Positions 1 to 13,600 of a stretch of DNA of 64,000 nucleotides are shown here, piece after piece (position 1 is the stretch's first letter; the number at the start of each line of letters is the position of its first letter). The translations under genes were made by a program, and so were the position numbers. The notes under the pieces are model-generated. The model saw only the letters and a program-made list of their open reading frames with translations. It was not told the origin of the DNA and made no database searches. The stretch covers positions 26,150,822-26,214,821 of the forward strand of contig CAIIXF020000008.1 of assembly GCA_903813345.2 (NCBI GenBank). Direction: 5' to 3'. The stretch is from Owenia fusiformis. Its lineage: Eukaryota > Annelida > Polychaeta > Sabellida > Oweniidae.

Positions 1-83
1 AGAATAAAATTTCAGTCATATATTACGTCATCAATCATAAAATCTCAATCTTTATTTTTTAAATATATCACCATTCTTAATAT

Positions 84-1596
84 GAGAGAATAACTTACCA
101 ATGCCCTCCAACCCAAGCATATTCCATTGGATAAGGTAGTAGACATGAGAGATAACTTACCAATGCCCTCCAACCCGAGCATATTTCATTGGATGAGGTA
201 GTAGACATGAGAGACAACTTACCAATGCTCTCCAAACTGAGCATATTTTAATGGATGAGGTAGTAGACATGAGAGATAACTTACCAATGCCCTCCAACCC
301 GAGCATATTCCAATGGATAAGGTAGTAGACATGAGAGAATAACTTACCAATGCCCTCCAACCCGAGCATATTCCAATGGATGAGGTAGTAGACATGAGAG
401 ATAACTTACCAATGCCCTCCAACCCGAGCATATTCCAATGGATGAGGTAGTAGACATGAGAGATAACTTACCAATGCCCTCCAACCCGAGCATATTCCAT
501 TGGATGAGGTAGTAGACATGAGAGATAACTTACCAATGCCCTCCAACCCGAGCATATTCCATCGGATGAGGTAGTAGACATGAGAGATAACTTACCAATG
601 CCCTCCAACCCGAGCATATTCCATTGGATGAGGTAGTAGACATGAGAGATAACTTACCAATGCCCTCCAACCCGAGCATATTCCATTGGATGAGGTAGTA
701 GACATGAGAGATAACTTACCAATGCCCTCCAACCCGAGCATATTTCATTGGATGAGGTAGTAGACATGAGAGACAACTTACCAATGCTCTCCAAACTGAG
801 CATATTTTATTGGATGAGGGAGTAAACATGAGAGGATAACTTACCAATGCCCTCCAACCCGAGCATATTTCATTGGATGAGGTAGTAGACATGAGAGACA
901 ACTTACCAATGCTCTCCAAACTGAGCATATTTTATTGGATGAGGTAGTAGACATGAGAGATAACTTACCAATGCCCTCCAACCCGAGCATATTCCAATGG
1001 ATAAGGTAGTAGACATGAGAGAATAACTTACCAATGCCCTCCAACCCGAGCATATTCCAATGGATGAGGTAGTAGACATGAGAGATAACTTACCAATGCC
1101 CTCCAACCCGAGCATATTCCAATGGATGAGGTAGTAGACATGAGAGATAACTTACCAATGCCCTCCAACCCGAGCATATTCCATTGGATGAGGTAGTAGA
1201 CATGAGAGATAACTTACCAATGCCCTCCAACCCAAGCATATTCCATTGGATGAGGTAGTAGACATGAGAGATAACTTACCAATGCCCTCCAACCCGAGCA
1301 TATTCCATTGGATGAGGTAGTAGACATGAGAGATAACTTACCAATGCCCTCCAACCCGAGCATATTCCATTGGATGAGGTAAGTAGACATGAGAGGATAA
1401 GTTACCAATGCCCTCCAACCTGAGCATATTCCATTGGATGAGGTAAGTAGACATGAGAGGATAACTTACCAATGCCCTCCAACCTGAGCATATTCCATTG
1501 GATGAGGTTAGTAGACATGAGAGGATAACTTACCAATGCCCTCCAACCCGAGCATATTCCATTGGATGAGGTAGCAGACATGAGAGGATAACTTCA
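84..1596 (-). repeat. 62-bp tandem array built from exon m 3' end plus donor
   Basis: About 24 units. On the minus strand each is 50 exon bases (TCATGTCTACTACCTCATCC ... GAGGGCATTG, coding SCLLPHPMEYARVGGH) followed by GTAAGTTATCTC. Nearly all donors are intact. One unit near 1,400 has GTAACT. A block of variant units at about 157-470 reappears at 841-1,155, 684 bp (11 units) away, showing multi-unit duplication. Confidence 0.96.
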
Positions 1597-1637
1597 AAGT
1601 GTGTCTTACTGATGTCTTGAAGCCAGGAATAGATGTA
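1534..1637 (-). CDS. UNC79: unc79 exon m (3' end seeds a tandem array)
   Basis: 104 nt, flanked by TTTTTAG and GTAAGT. Encodes YIYSWLQDISKTHFEVILSC then LLPHPMEYARVGGHW, aligning with KWLKTVCDVRFDVMVMCLLP and KPMEFARVGGYW. The proximal donor at 1,533 is assumed, since any later donor would bring in the stop TGG-TAA. The next exon lies left of the window. Confidence 0.92.
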
Positions 1638-4600
1638 CTAAAAAGGAAAAGGTTTTTAAAAAAAGTACAAATAATATAAATCAATTTTTAGGTTTAAAAG
1701 TTTTGATTAAAAATTTATGTTATTTTTCGTTATTATCTTAGCCATTTTGAAGTGGCATAAAATTGACATAATTTCCATCAATTATTATTTAATTATTTTC
1801 ATTATTATAATAAATTCATACACATACACTCAATTATATCAAGTGTAGAGAGGGGTCTAAGCTGAAAAAATCATTGAGATCTCTGATTTACATAATATAC
1901 TTAACAAAGGATGGGCTGCAGTGTCCTTACCTCTGACTTCAATTTCTCAAGTGTAGTACCAACATTATCTACAATTATAATAAATTTAAAAGACAATTGA
2001 TTATGTTATTTTATACTTGTTCATGCTTTTAATAATTAAAACATTCTGTGAATATTTGGCACTTTTAATAGTGCTTGATAAGTGAATGTGCTTTGATTGT
2101 GAATAGTGTTTTGTCATCATGCACCACATTCCAATAAATGAAGCAGAGTTTTAAGAATTGTATTTAAAAGAGTATGAAGAAGCTGCCATTTTGAATTCTA
2201 AGAAAAGACAGTGTAAACTGTTGGAAGCAATATTTTCAAAGTAAATCTTTTCAAAATGATTATCTAATGATCTTAGAAATCATCATCATGAGAGTCAGAA
2301 CGATTGGACCTTTTGGGAGAAATTCATGATGTGGAATGTTGCCAGCATAAATATTAAGACAAACTACAAAATCTCAAGATGAAGCAGAGACTATACTACG
2401 TCATGTACTCAACATAAAAGAATGAAGTGTTGATCAGTAAACTTGACCATTAGAAACATAATACTATTACATGCACAGGATATGAGACTAAAAATTGGTA
2501 AAAACAGATAAAACAGTAACCAATACAAACTATAAGCTCTAGAAATGAAATGTTGACAAACCGACAGGATTGGTGCTTGTGTCACTAGACTGAGTGTACA
2601 TTGAGTGTGGATCTGTAAATAAACACAGAAACATTCTTATACAACATGGGGTAAAATTGAATCCATCATATTCCTTGCACGATTCAAAAAGAATCATGAA
2701 GGTTATTACAAAGGATTTAACAGAGCTTTTCTCCAAAATATATTATAAGGGATGGCTATCATCCAAGTGTCAAAAATTGTAAAAAGGTTAATTTTATTAT
2801 AGTTCAACTCCCTCCCCCATATGACAAAATCTGAAAATGTTGATTTTAACTTAAAATTTTCAAAACTCCACATTCTTTACCACTGATATTGACATATACT
2901 ACACTCTAATAAATTGTTCTTCACAATGATTATCACAACCAGATATCACATTTTATCTAAGACATTTGAAAACTATGGAGTAATCGCATGGGACAATATT
3001 TAGAAAAGCATGCACTGGTGCAATTATATTCATATATATGCAGACTGAGAATACAGAAAACAATCGGTGAGGATAAAGAAGCCCACGTTGCACAACAAGT
3101 AGTCATATTTTGAATTTGAATTATGCCAGTGAAGACTTTTAAATCAACCCGTATTGGGTCTTCACATATATCTATATATGTGAATGTGATGTTTGATATT
3201 AAGGAAATTGTGAGTACAGTCATGTCATTCATTCTATAGTGAAGCATTTTTCATTAAACCTCTAATTAAATTAATCTAATTGAATTTAAATTAAAAAATG
3301 GCGGTTGGTTCAATTCCGTGGATTCATGTTACTGGCACAGACTGCACGCTCAGTCTGCAATTCTGCATATCGTGTTTTATATAACATCTAGATTATATAC
3401 TGGTATATGTAGAATATACAACTATGTGCAAAGAAATAAAGCAGTGTACATATACTCAACATGTGTAATATTATAATTATTGCTCTCTTATATGCAAAAA
3501 GATCAGCCTGTGAGGGTTATGACGCAACAACCATTATCTTGTTAGCCATTAAGATACACAATGGTGTGAAACTCCTTATTAATAAGTATATTCAGCGTAT
3601 ACTTAATTTGTATTACTTATTGTATTTTATTCTATAAAACGGAACTTGTATCATCCAGTTTCTCACATATTTACTTCTATTCTTTTGGGAAAATAAATTT
3701 TAGATAAGTTAATGGAATTGGATATTGGGATGTGTGGTGGTTAACTTACCATCAGGGAGATAAGATGTTGCATCAAACCACTGGAATAGCATTCCCAGGA
3801 GCCTACCTAGGACTTCCTGAAAGCAATATAAGAGAATTAACAGCAGCTCTAAAAGCTCCAATAACAACAGTATTTTGATTATTGATAATTTTATTTCTTC
3901 GTACTGAGCTACTCCCACATATATATTTTGTAAAAAATCCAGGACAAGTTTGAAGAATTAATGTAGTGTAATGGCCATTCCCAAATTTCTTTTTTAATTC
4001 ATACTTGTATCAGGCCTTCACAAAGTCCATGTATTAATGACTTCATAAAATGGCCATCTTATCAATTTTCATTACTTTTTCAACTCTGATAAATTCCCTG
4101 CGATTTCCTTGATGCAATTTATTATTTCAAAATTCCCTAACATTTCAAATAAGCATACATGCACTCAATTAACTTTTAACTGACATAATCTATACCAATG
4201 CCAATCTGCAAATCCATACATGCACTCAATTAACTTTTAACTGACATAATCTATACCAATGCCAATCTGCAAATCCATACATGCACTCAATTAACTTTTA
4301 ACTGACATAATCTATACCAATGCCAATCTGCAAATCCATACATGCACTCAATTAACTTTTAACTGACATAATCTATACCAATGCCAATCTGCAAATCCAT
4401 ATCATAAATGCCTTTTTGTGTGAAGAGACCTACTACAAGGCATTACGATATAAATTTGGACCAAATCCAATATTTGCATTATCAGAAAAATGATATCTCT
4501 CCTGAATAATGGCACTCAGCCATCTAATAAATCCTTCAGCACATAAACTCTTAACAAGATAGGACCTAATACAAATAGCAGTTTCAATTAGCACCTTCAA

Positions 4601-7600
4601 TGTTGATGGCAGGACAGATCAATGAACAGATGTACCAAGGGAGGATTGCCTTGCACCTCCCATAGGTTCACTGAGTGAGCCAGTAAAAGAGAACCTACCT
4701 GTACCCACAACCAAAATAACTAGAACATCTATGAGAAACATTGTGAGCAATATTTGAATTCGTTTTTGGTTCTACTTTTGGATACAGTTTGATCCACTTT
4801 AGAAAGAAAATTGACATGAGTGAAAGCCTGAAGAGCAGTACTCATTGGCATTGGGTCTAAATTCATACAACTAACCTAGTATCTAGGGTAAACGTCTAAC
4901 GATGTGAATAGTTTTTTATGACCACTTTTGAATATTTAAATAGTTCCAACTTCATGCCGTATGTGTCTGACCTACCTCTCAGGAATAACGTACAGAGTTC
5001 TAGAAAGAGCAAGCTTCCATACTAACTATAGGGATATCATCCTTTGGTTTGCAGAGTTCTACCAAGAGCCAGATTCCATACTTACTATGGGGATATCATC
5101 CTTTGGTTTGCAGAGTTCTACCAATAGCCAGATTCCATACTTACTATAGGGATATCATCCTTTGGTTTGCAGAGTTCTACCAAGACCCAGATTCCATACT
5201 TACTATGGGGATATCATCCTTTGGTTTGCAGAGTTCTAACAAGAGCCATATTCCATACTTACTATGGGGATATCATCCTTTGGTTTGCAGAGTTCTACCA
5301 AGAGCCAGATTCCATACTTACTATGGCGATATCATCCTTTGGTTTGCAGAGTTCTACCAAGAGCCAGATTCCATACTTACTATGGTGATATCATCCTTTG
5401 GTTTGCAGAGTTCTACCAAGAGCCAGATTCCATACTTACTATGGCGATATCATCCTTTGGTTTGCAGAGTTCTACCAAGAGCCAGATTCCATACTTACTA
5501 TGGGGATATCATCCTTTGGTTTGCAGAGTTCTACCAAGAGCCAGATTCCATACTTACTATGGCGATATCATCCTTTGGTTTGCAGAGTTCTACCAAGAGC
5601 CAGATTCCATACTTACTATGGGGATATCATCCTTTGGTTTGCAGAGTTCTACCAAGAGCCAGATTCCATACTTACTATGGCGATATCATCCTTTGGTTTG
5701 CAGAGTTCTACCAAGAGCCAGATTCCATACTTACTATGGGGATATCATCCTTTGGTTTGCAGAGTTCTACGAAGACCCAGATACCATACTAACTATAGGG
5801 ATATCATCCTTTGGTTTGCAGAGTTCTACCAAGAGCCAGATTCCATACTTACTATAGGGATATCATCCTTTGGTTTGCAGAGTTCTACCAAGAGCCAGAT
5901 TCCATACTAACTATAGGGATATCATCCTTTGGTTTGCAGAGTTCTACCAAGAGCCAGATTCCATACTTACTATCATGGGGATATCATCCTTTGGTTTGCA
6001 GAGTTCTACCAAGAGCCAGATTCCATACTTACTATAGGGATATCATCCTTTGGTTTGCAGAGTTCTACCAATAGCCAGATTCCATACTTACTATGGGGAT
6101 ATCATCTTTTGGTTTGCAGAGTTCTACCAATAGCCAGATTCCATACTTACTATAGGGATATCATCCTTTGGTTTGCAGAGTTCTACCAAGAGCCAGATTC
6201 CATACTTACTATAGGGATATCATCTTTTGGTTTGCAGAGTTCTAACAAGAGCCAGTTACCATACTTACTATGGGGATATCATCCTTTGGTTTGCAGAGTT
6301 CTACCAAGAGCCAGATTCCATACTTACTATAGGGATATCATTCTTTGGTTTGCAGAGTTCAACCAAGAGCCAGATTCCATACTTACTATAGGGATATCAT
6401 CCTTTGGTTTGCAGAGTTCAACCAAGAGCCAGATTCCATACTTACTATATGGGGATATCATCCTTTGGTTTGCAGAGTTCTAACAAGAGCCAAATTCCAT
6501 ACTTACTATAGGGATATCATCCTTTGGTTTGCAGAGTTCTACCAATAGCCAGATACCATACTTACTATGGGGATATCATCCTTTGGTTTGCAGAGTTCTA
6601 CCAATAGCCAGATTCCATAGCGACTCAACAACTTCCTGTCCTCGCTGTCTTCATTCTCGGATTCAACGTCATCACTATTGTAGGAGTCACCCTCTCCATC
6701 ATCCATCTCTGCAGATCGTTTACTGTCCATGGCCTGTGCTTCTTTCAGTAAACTAGAAATAAAGAGTTAGACCAAAATAATGAACAAGGCATTATCATGC
6801 ATATCATGTCACCACCTGCTATTTGTTACAGATGCTGAATGCCAAACTTCGAACACCAACTGCTAAACTCCAACCATTGACACAAAAAAAGTTGGAGACT
6901 AATACTTGTAATAACAAGTTTATTAGTTTCTTTTAATTTTTTCGAATTAAATTTCTATGTCACCACTTGTTGTGGTGACATAAATATCAATCTATGACCT
7001 ATTAGAATTCATAAAATAAAGGTTACAAAGAAGGAATACATTTATTCCTACTATTTTCACATTTTTATATCATCATCAATATGTTATCAATTAGAGATGT
7101 CATTTGATGAAATAAATCAAGCAAACAATTATAAAGAAGACACGATAAATATCTTGATATCGTGATAAATATCACACTTTGAATAGATAAATGGTTCCCA
7201 TGTAATTTACCCAGATTGCCAAAAACTTTAATAGATCTTGGCAATATTCCAGTCTGCTGAAGATTTATGTGGCGTCAGGCGTTCCAAGATGCAAGATGGC
7301 AACAACATGTACGTATATTTAACTGTTGTGAGGACCAGTGTCATTGCAGCCGATATATATATATATTGGAAATTCCTTTAAAATCATTTCCAGATTTATC
7401 AGATTTGTTTAAGATTCGGCATATTGATCCATTTTTCAGAATTGTAGGAATCTTAAGTATAATTTTGTTGAATACTTTTGACAGCAGTCTTGATAAAGAT
7501 CTTTCTGAATTTCAAAGATTTCTGAAGATAATCACGCCCGGTGATCGTGAATATGGGACGGAGGGGGGGGGGGAGCAGGCAATTTCTGCTAGGAAATTCA

Positions 7601-10600
7601 ACAAATCTGGAAGATTTATTTTTTCAAGAAAAAGTTTACTATTGAATTGCTAAATGGATAGGCGCACGGTATGGTAGAATATGTTAGGTTTTCTGGGATT
7701 TTTTCTGAAACGATACGCATCTAAGGTATGAGATCTAGTAAAAAAGGCGCAAGGCCATCAACAGGCACAAATCAACGTTTTTGCTATTAATCAAGCAACA
7801 ATGGACTACACGACCTGTAATAAATACTTGTAAGTGATGTTATCATAACTAAATTAATGTCATTGCTGAATTTATAAAATAAGTTTCCATACGTAAAATA
7901 AAAAATAATCTAAAATAATTAAAATGGGACGGAGGGGGGTGAGGGGACGGAGGGGGGGGGGGAGTAATAATTCTATAAAGTGAAACAACTTCACACGAAT
8001 TCTTGTATTTGAAAAATGAACTCATTAACTTAGCAAGAAACTGGATGATATACCCCTGGAGACTGAAGAATGGGGACATTTGGAGTAAAAGGACTTAAAG
8101 TCGCGAAACATCTCTAATCATGTCTTATATACATATTGCTCCCCCCCTCCGTCCCTTCCCCCCCTCCGTCCCAAATTCATTATTTTCGATTATTTTTTAT
8201 TTCACATATGGAAACTTATTTTATAAATTCAGCAATGACATTAATTTAGTTATGATAACATCACTTACAGTTTAGTTTAGTTTAGTTTTATTGTTATTTA
8301 CAGTGGTAGGTTCAATACAATGCAATACAATACAATACAAAAGAAAAGTAATAAAAAGCAACCCAGCCCACTTGGGCTTATCAACCACTAATGTTAAAAA
8401 TTACAAGTATTTATTACAGGTCGTCCAGACCATTGTTGCTTGATTTATAGCAAAAACGTTGATTTGTGCCTGTTGATGGCCTTGCACCTTTTTTTAATAG
8501 ATCTCATACCTTAGATGCGTATCGTTTCAGAAAAAATCCCAGAAAACCTAACATATTCTACCATAACCGTGCGCCTTTCCATTTAGCAATTCAATAGTAA
8601 ACCTTTTCTTGAAAAAATAAATCTTCCAGATTTGTTGAATTTCCTAGCAGAAATTGCCTGCTCCCCCCTCCGTCCCATATTCACGATCACCGGGCGTGAT
8701 AATGCTTCAGCCTTTTCAACTGATTTTGTGGTAGTTTTAGCAGAGCTAGTTAACCTCTTGACTACTCAGAGTGACAAGATTTCTTGTCACCTTGGAAACG
8801 ACCTTGAAACCCAGAGTGACGAGAAAAGTCACAACATTGTTCACTAAAATTGCTCTAATTTTGACAATCTTCATCCAATTTACACCAAAAATGTTTTAAA
8901 ATGTGTAGAAATGATCTCTGCTGACCAATTTCACTAAATTGAGCAACACCTGTTGTATATGCCTGTAGTAAAATGTCAAAGGCTGGCAAAAACCAATTTC
9001 AACCCAATTTTAGAACCTGGGATTCAAGAGGTTAATAGTGCAGGCTACCAATGAGCCAAATATCAACTTGACCCCCGCACCCAGTATAACAAGTCGTCAT
9101 GGGTATCAAATTGTTCGTCTTGTTGAGTACATTACAAAAACCAATTTTGACTAATTGAAATATGGGTCAGATTCGATAAATATGACATAATGTTATGTAA
9201 TCTATTATTATGACATAGCATTTTTTGTAAAGCATTTTTTGAGGAAATGATAAAAAGAAATCATGAGCTAAGCAAATATTAATTGTGTATATACTTTAAA
9301 ATAAATTTTGATAATTATCAAAAATACTTTGGACTTAGAATTATGTAATTATTACATAATTTCCATTGTTTTATGAGTAAAATTACAATTTGAATTGCCT
9401 TCGTTTTTAAGATAACAGAATTTTTGTTCTAAATGATATAAACCTCATGTGCTAAACTAATTCAAGCAATAATATCTTATTATGATTACAAACCTTTATA
9501 AAAAGACTTAATCTTATTGTAAACAGTATATGTCATGCATATGTAGCAGCAAATAACAGTACGTGAACGGTTTATTAAGACACAATGATAATATCATTAA
9601 ACATTTATTCAGATAAACTTATCCAAATATTCATATATATAAAAATCAGGTAACTGTTATGATCATTTTAAACATGATAAGTATCAAGTTTTTACATATA
9701 AGGGCTTACATCTTTCAATAGAATCATTATATAATATGAAGATGTGATTATTTCAAATATCTTTATTCTAAACATCTGGATATGGTTTTTCCTCAACCAT
9801 CATTGTGTTTTGGCAATTATCGACCTCACAGGAACAGATAGACATGCACAATAATCCTGCAAGTAGGCATCTACAAGCCTGATTAGTGCGAAATCCATCT
9901 TTACAATAGATTTTGGTAAGATCCCTTAATTCAATGGGGGCAGATGCTCTCAAAATCATCCTAGGAACCAGACTTCCATCAAAAAAGTAGCATTCGGTGC
10001 CTTCTGGTTTCCAAAGTTTGGGGTTTGCTTTGTGAACACTATGTCCAGATTTGACATTGGGGATGTACTCCATATACTCTGCACTGTAAGAGCCAGTTGC
10101 TGTTATGGTCATTAGCCTTCTTTTTTGAAAACTTCCAGCTAAGATGATTGATTCATTACTTTTTATTTTTTGTCGCATTTTGCACACCTGACTTGCACAT
10201 TTTATTAGAAATTAGCAAGATTTGCCTTATTTTACCATTCCTAAGAAACCATCAGTAATTTGGGCCCACAAGACAACATATCTTGCGTAGATCATCTTCA
10301 TCATTTTCTACTCGCTTTGGTTGGCATTCTTCATGAGGTTTTTGAGTTGTGATGAATGTACAGATTGCTCACAGATTCTGCATAGTCGCTGGCGGTGTGA
10401 CAATGTGACTTTACCACCTCCCTGATAGACCTGGTTTTCTTACAGATTTTTACAAAAATCTTCTGCAGACTTACATCAGCCAGAAACATGCTTCACTTTC
10501 CATCTCGATTCACTATACTGGAAATAAGGCTAGGGTTGCTGTCAAGCGCATATTTCCAACTCATTGCCATATTCTATACACGAGATGGTTGAATAGAATC

Positions 10601-13600
10601 TTTTGTGCTTTGTTGTACAGGGTGGTCAAAAAATGGAAACCCTGCATTTTCCTCATATCTTTGTCATTTTAAAACATTACTCCCTCATATTTCACACATT
10701 TGTACATCATTCACTATTACACAACCCTACTATATTTCATGACCATCAGACCAATAGTCACAATTTTACAGCACTTTAAACAACATGCTTCAGGTTTGGG
10801 CATTATCACGCTGTAGTCAAACCTGCACAATTGTCAATGATCCAAATGCATTCTTCAGCAGATATGGCATGAATGACACGAATGATCTCACTTTTGAGGT
10901 CTGCAATTGTCCTAAGGTCATTCTAATACACTCTATCTTTGCCGTATCCCCCCCACAAGTAGGGACATTTTGGACTACATGTGCAGGTTTGCTCAAAGCA
11001 CAATAGTGGCCACTGGGGCATGTTCTTTAAAGTGCTGTAACATTGTGACTATCAATCTGATGGTCATGAAATATAGTAGGCTGGTAGGAAATTGAATTAT
11101 GTACAAATGTGCAAAATATCAGTTCTTAAAATGACAAAGAAATGAGGAAATGGCGTAAGGTTTTTTTACCACCCTGTAAATGGCCTTTTTGGGCCTTCTG
11201 ATTGTCTCATATGGCTCACAAGTCTCCACATCAGGTCAGATTTGATTGTACTGTGGTAGAAACTGGACGTTGTCATCATTTCTATATTTTCTTTTGATGA
11301 AATTGGATTCGGTGTTGTTGTCACTTTTGGTTTAACTCAACAACCTTTGGTTTTCATAGTTACATATATCTGTGTCTTCCAGAGAAATCTTGTTGTTTTT
11401 CTGTTCGACTCGTTGTTATCATTGTTGTTTTCTAATCTTCTATACAAGACCATGGCCATAGGATGTGTTGATCCCTTCCCATCAATAGTGTCTTCGTTTT
11501 GATCAAAGTTATCGATTGTAGCATCCACTAATAAAACCAATATTTCCAGATTTCTCAATACCACTGAGATTTTTTGTATTTTTACAAAAAAGGTGGCCAT
11601 TTTTAATTGAGGAGTCATATTGATAATTCCTTCTCCAGCAGAGGTCCTACACCCATAAGGCATAAGCCTATAAAATTTAAATCAAATATGTCAATCGGTA
11701 TTTAAGTAATATCCCTTATAAAAAATTCAACCTTGAAAGTCTGAATTTAAACCGTTTCTATCAATCATTGAATACTGATTGTTTCAACTACTAAGATCAA
11801 AGGAAAAACCATTGAACAATGATAAGCAATCATTGTGCAACCATTGGGTTCAACCAAGTGAAGTCAACTCTTTTTCAACGACTGCGCAACTGTTTCTTTA
11901 CAATCATTGTAATCTGCAACCATTGTAAACTGCAACCATTTCACATTGAAGTGTAAATGGTTGCAATATGTTTTGTTCAATGATTACAGAGTTCAACCCC
12001 TGCAACCATCCTGAATTAGTATCGTTCCAAAAAATTATCATTTTACCTGAATTAAAATTATCTTTTAGTAATGATTTGAATTTACCTCTATTCAACAACA
12101 GTATATTAGTATATTTTTTCTGAAAACATACATGCATGTTTATTATGGTAAATTACTAAATTTAGTTTACTATGGTACGTTTCTTTCTCCAGTACGGATT
12201 TAGGAATGCGATACCAGACTAGTTTTCCACTCAATGGCATATGATAATGATGTATCTTTAATGTTAATCAAAAGAAAGAATCGAGCAAAATTCCAATTTG
12301 GTTAAGAAATTGACCAAGTAAAATCTTAAGATTTTAAACTTAACAAAATCACGTGATTCACCTAAACATTATTACATAATAATTAAATAATTATGATTAA
12401 TATTGATTATAAATTTCTTTAAATTTTGTCATCAATTTTTTTCTGAAAGCATTACCACCATTATCTGTTGTTATACTTTGATAAATACCTAACCATAGCT
12501 GTTTTAAACCTTGAAAATATAAAAACATAGAAAAGAATAAATTATGTAACATTACGCTAATTATCTGGAATCCGACCCATATTTGAAAATGTCAAAATTG
12601 GTTTCTGAAAACTTCACATCATACCGAACAAAATGGTACCACATACGTCTTGTTATACCGGGTGCGGGGGTATGTCATAGAAAGAGGCCTCACTGGAATG
12701 TACCTAGCCTGTACTATAAAGGAAAGTTGCATGTGCATTTATTTCCAATGACCTCTGGAATTGTTCCAGTATTTTGATTTGTCTAGTTTCAAAAAGGCTG
12801 TTATAATTCCATTCTTTTTCAATGATAATAGTGTCTTGCACACTGATCTTTATAAAGTCGGTTATACAGTATTATATACGGTATATATATTATTATATGG
12901 TATATGTAAATTTAGCCACATTAATAGACAAATTAAGTATTTTGATTAAATTAATACTTTGGAAGAACTTTTGGGCTTTTACACATCTTTTATGTTCAAA
13001 TATCTAAAAAAAAACAAGAACCAAAAAAACATGTCAGTTAGAATAATACTTAATAATAATGATTAAATGATATTATATTTCTGTTATAAAAATAACTGTA
13101 ATATAATAACCCTCTAATTATATTCTTGTACAATAAGCCATTTAAGAGTTTGACTCATCAGTCATTAGATATGAAGATGAGGCTTTTTGAAAAGATTGCT
13201 ATACCTGCCGTGTTATTTTTTAGGTACAGATTATTAAGGCATGTGTGTATCATTACACTGTCTTCTTTTAGTCAACTTGGTAAGAGGTCAATTGTAACTC
13301 CAGAAATTGCTAATATTTCAGGAAAGTTTCACAACAACACTCGATTGCCTACAATTCACCAAAATTACTCTATATTTATCCTCTAAAATAGACTGCCACA
13401 ATGAGCCATTTAAATTGTTCATTAGTCATCAAGACATCACATGTACAGAAACAGAAGTATGAATCTAACAACATAAGAACTCAGAAACAGTAAGTCCACT
13501 GAAATTCCAACTATACAGGAAGTTAATTATCAGGTGGCAATCATGGGTTGAGCTTTCTGGTTATAAATAGACAATTTCTTGTATAATACTTAATGATGTA

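Larger units (their letters stand above)
9072..12671. mobile_element. Putative 3.6-kb element with inverted ends
   Basis: The left end CCCCCGCACCCAGTATAACA and the following ~100 bp (through 'atatgggtcagattcg') recur inverted at 12,560-12,671, ending CTTGTTATACCGGGTGCGGG. The 9,768-10,187 reading frame lies inside. Target-site duplications could not be made out, so two unrelated insertions of one repeat in opposite orientation remain possible. Confidence 0.45.

Noticed and set aside
157-1408. Minus-strand 64-70-codon frames ending MKYARVGGHW
   Set aside because: These are intronic repeat copies of the end of unc79 exon m. The true coding copy is 1,534-1,637.
5049-5910. Plus-strand open frames of up to 247 codons with repeats of ILWFAEFYQEPDS
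   Set aside because: They are the antisense of the 59-bp exon j array. The unit is not a multiple of three and has no stop in any plus frame, so all frames stay open. No start context or homology.
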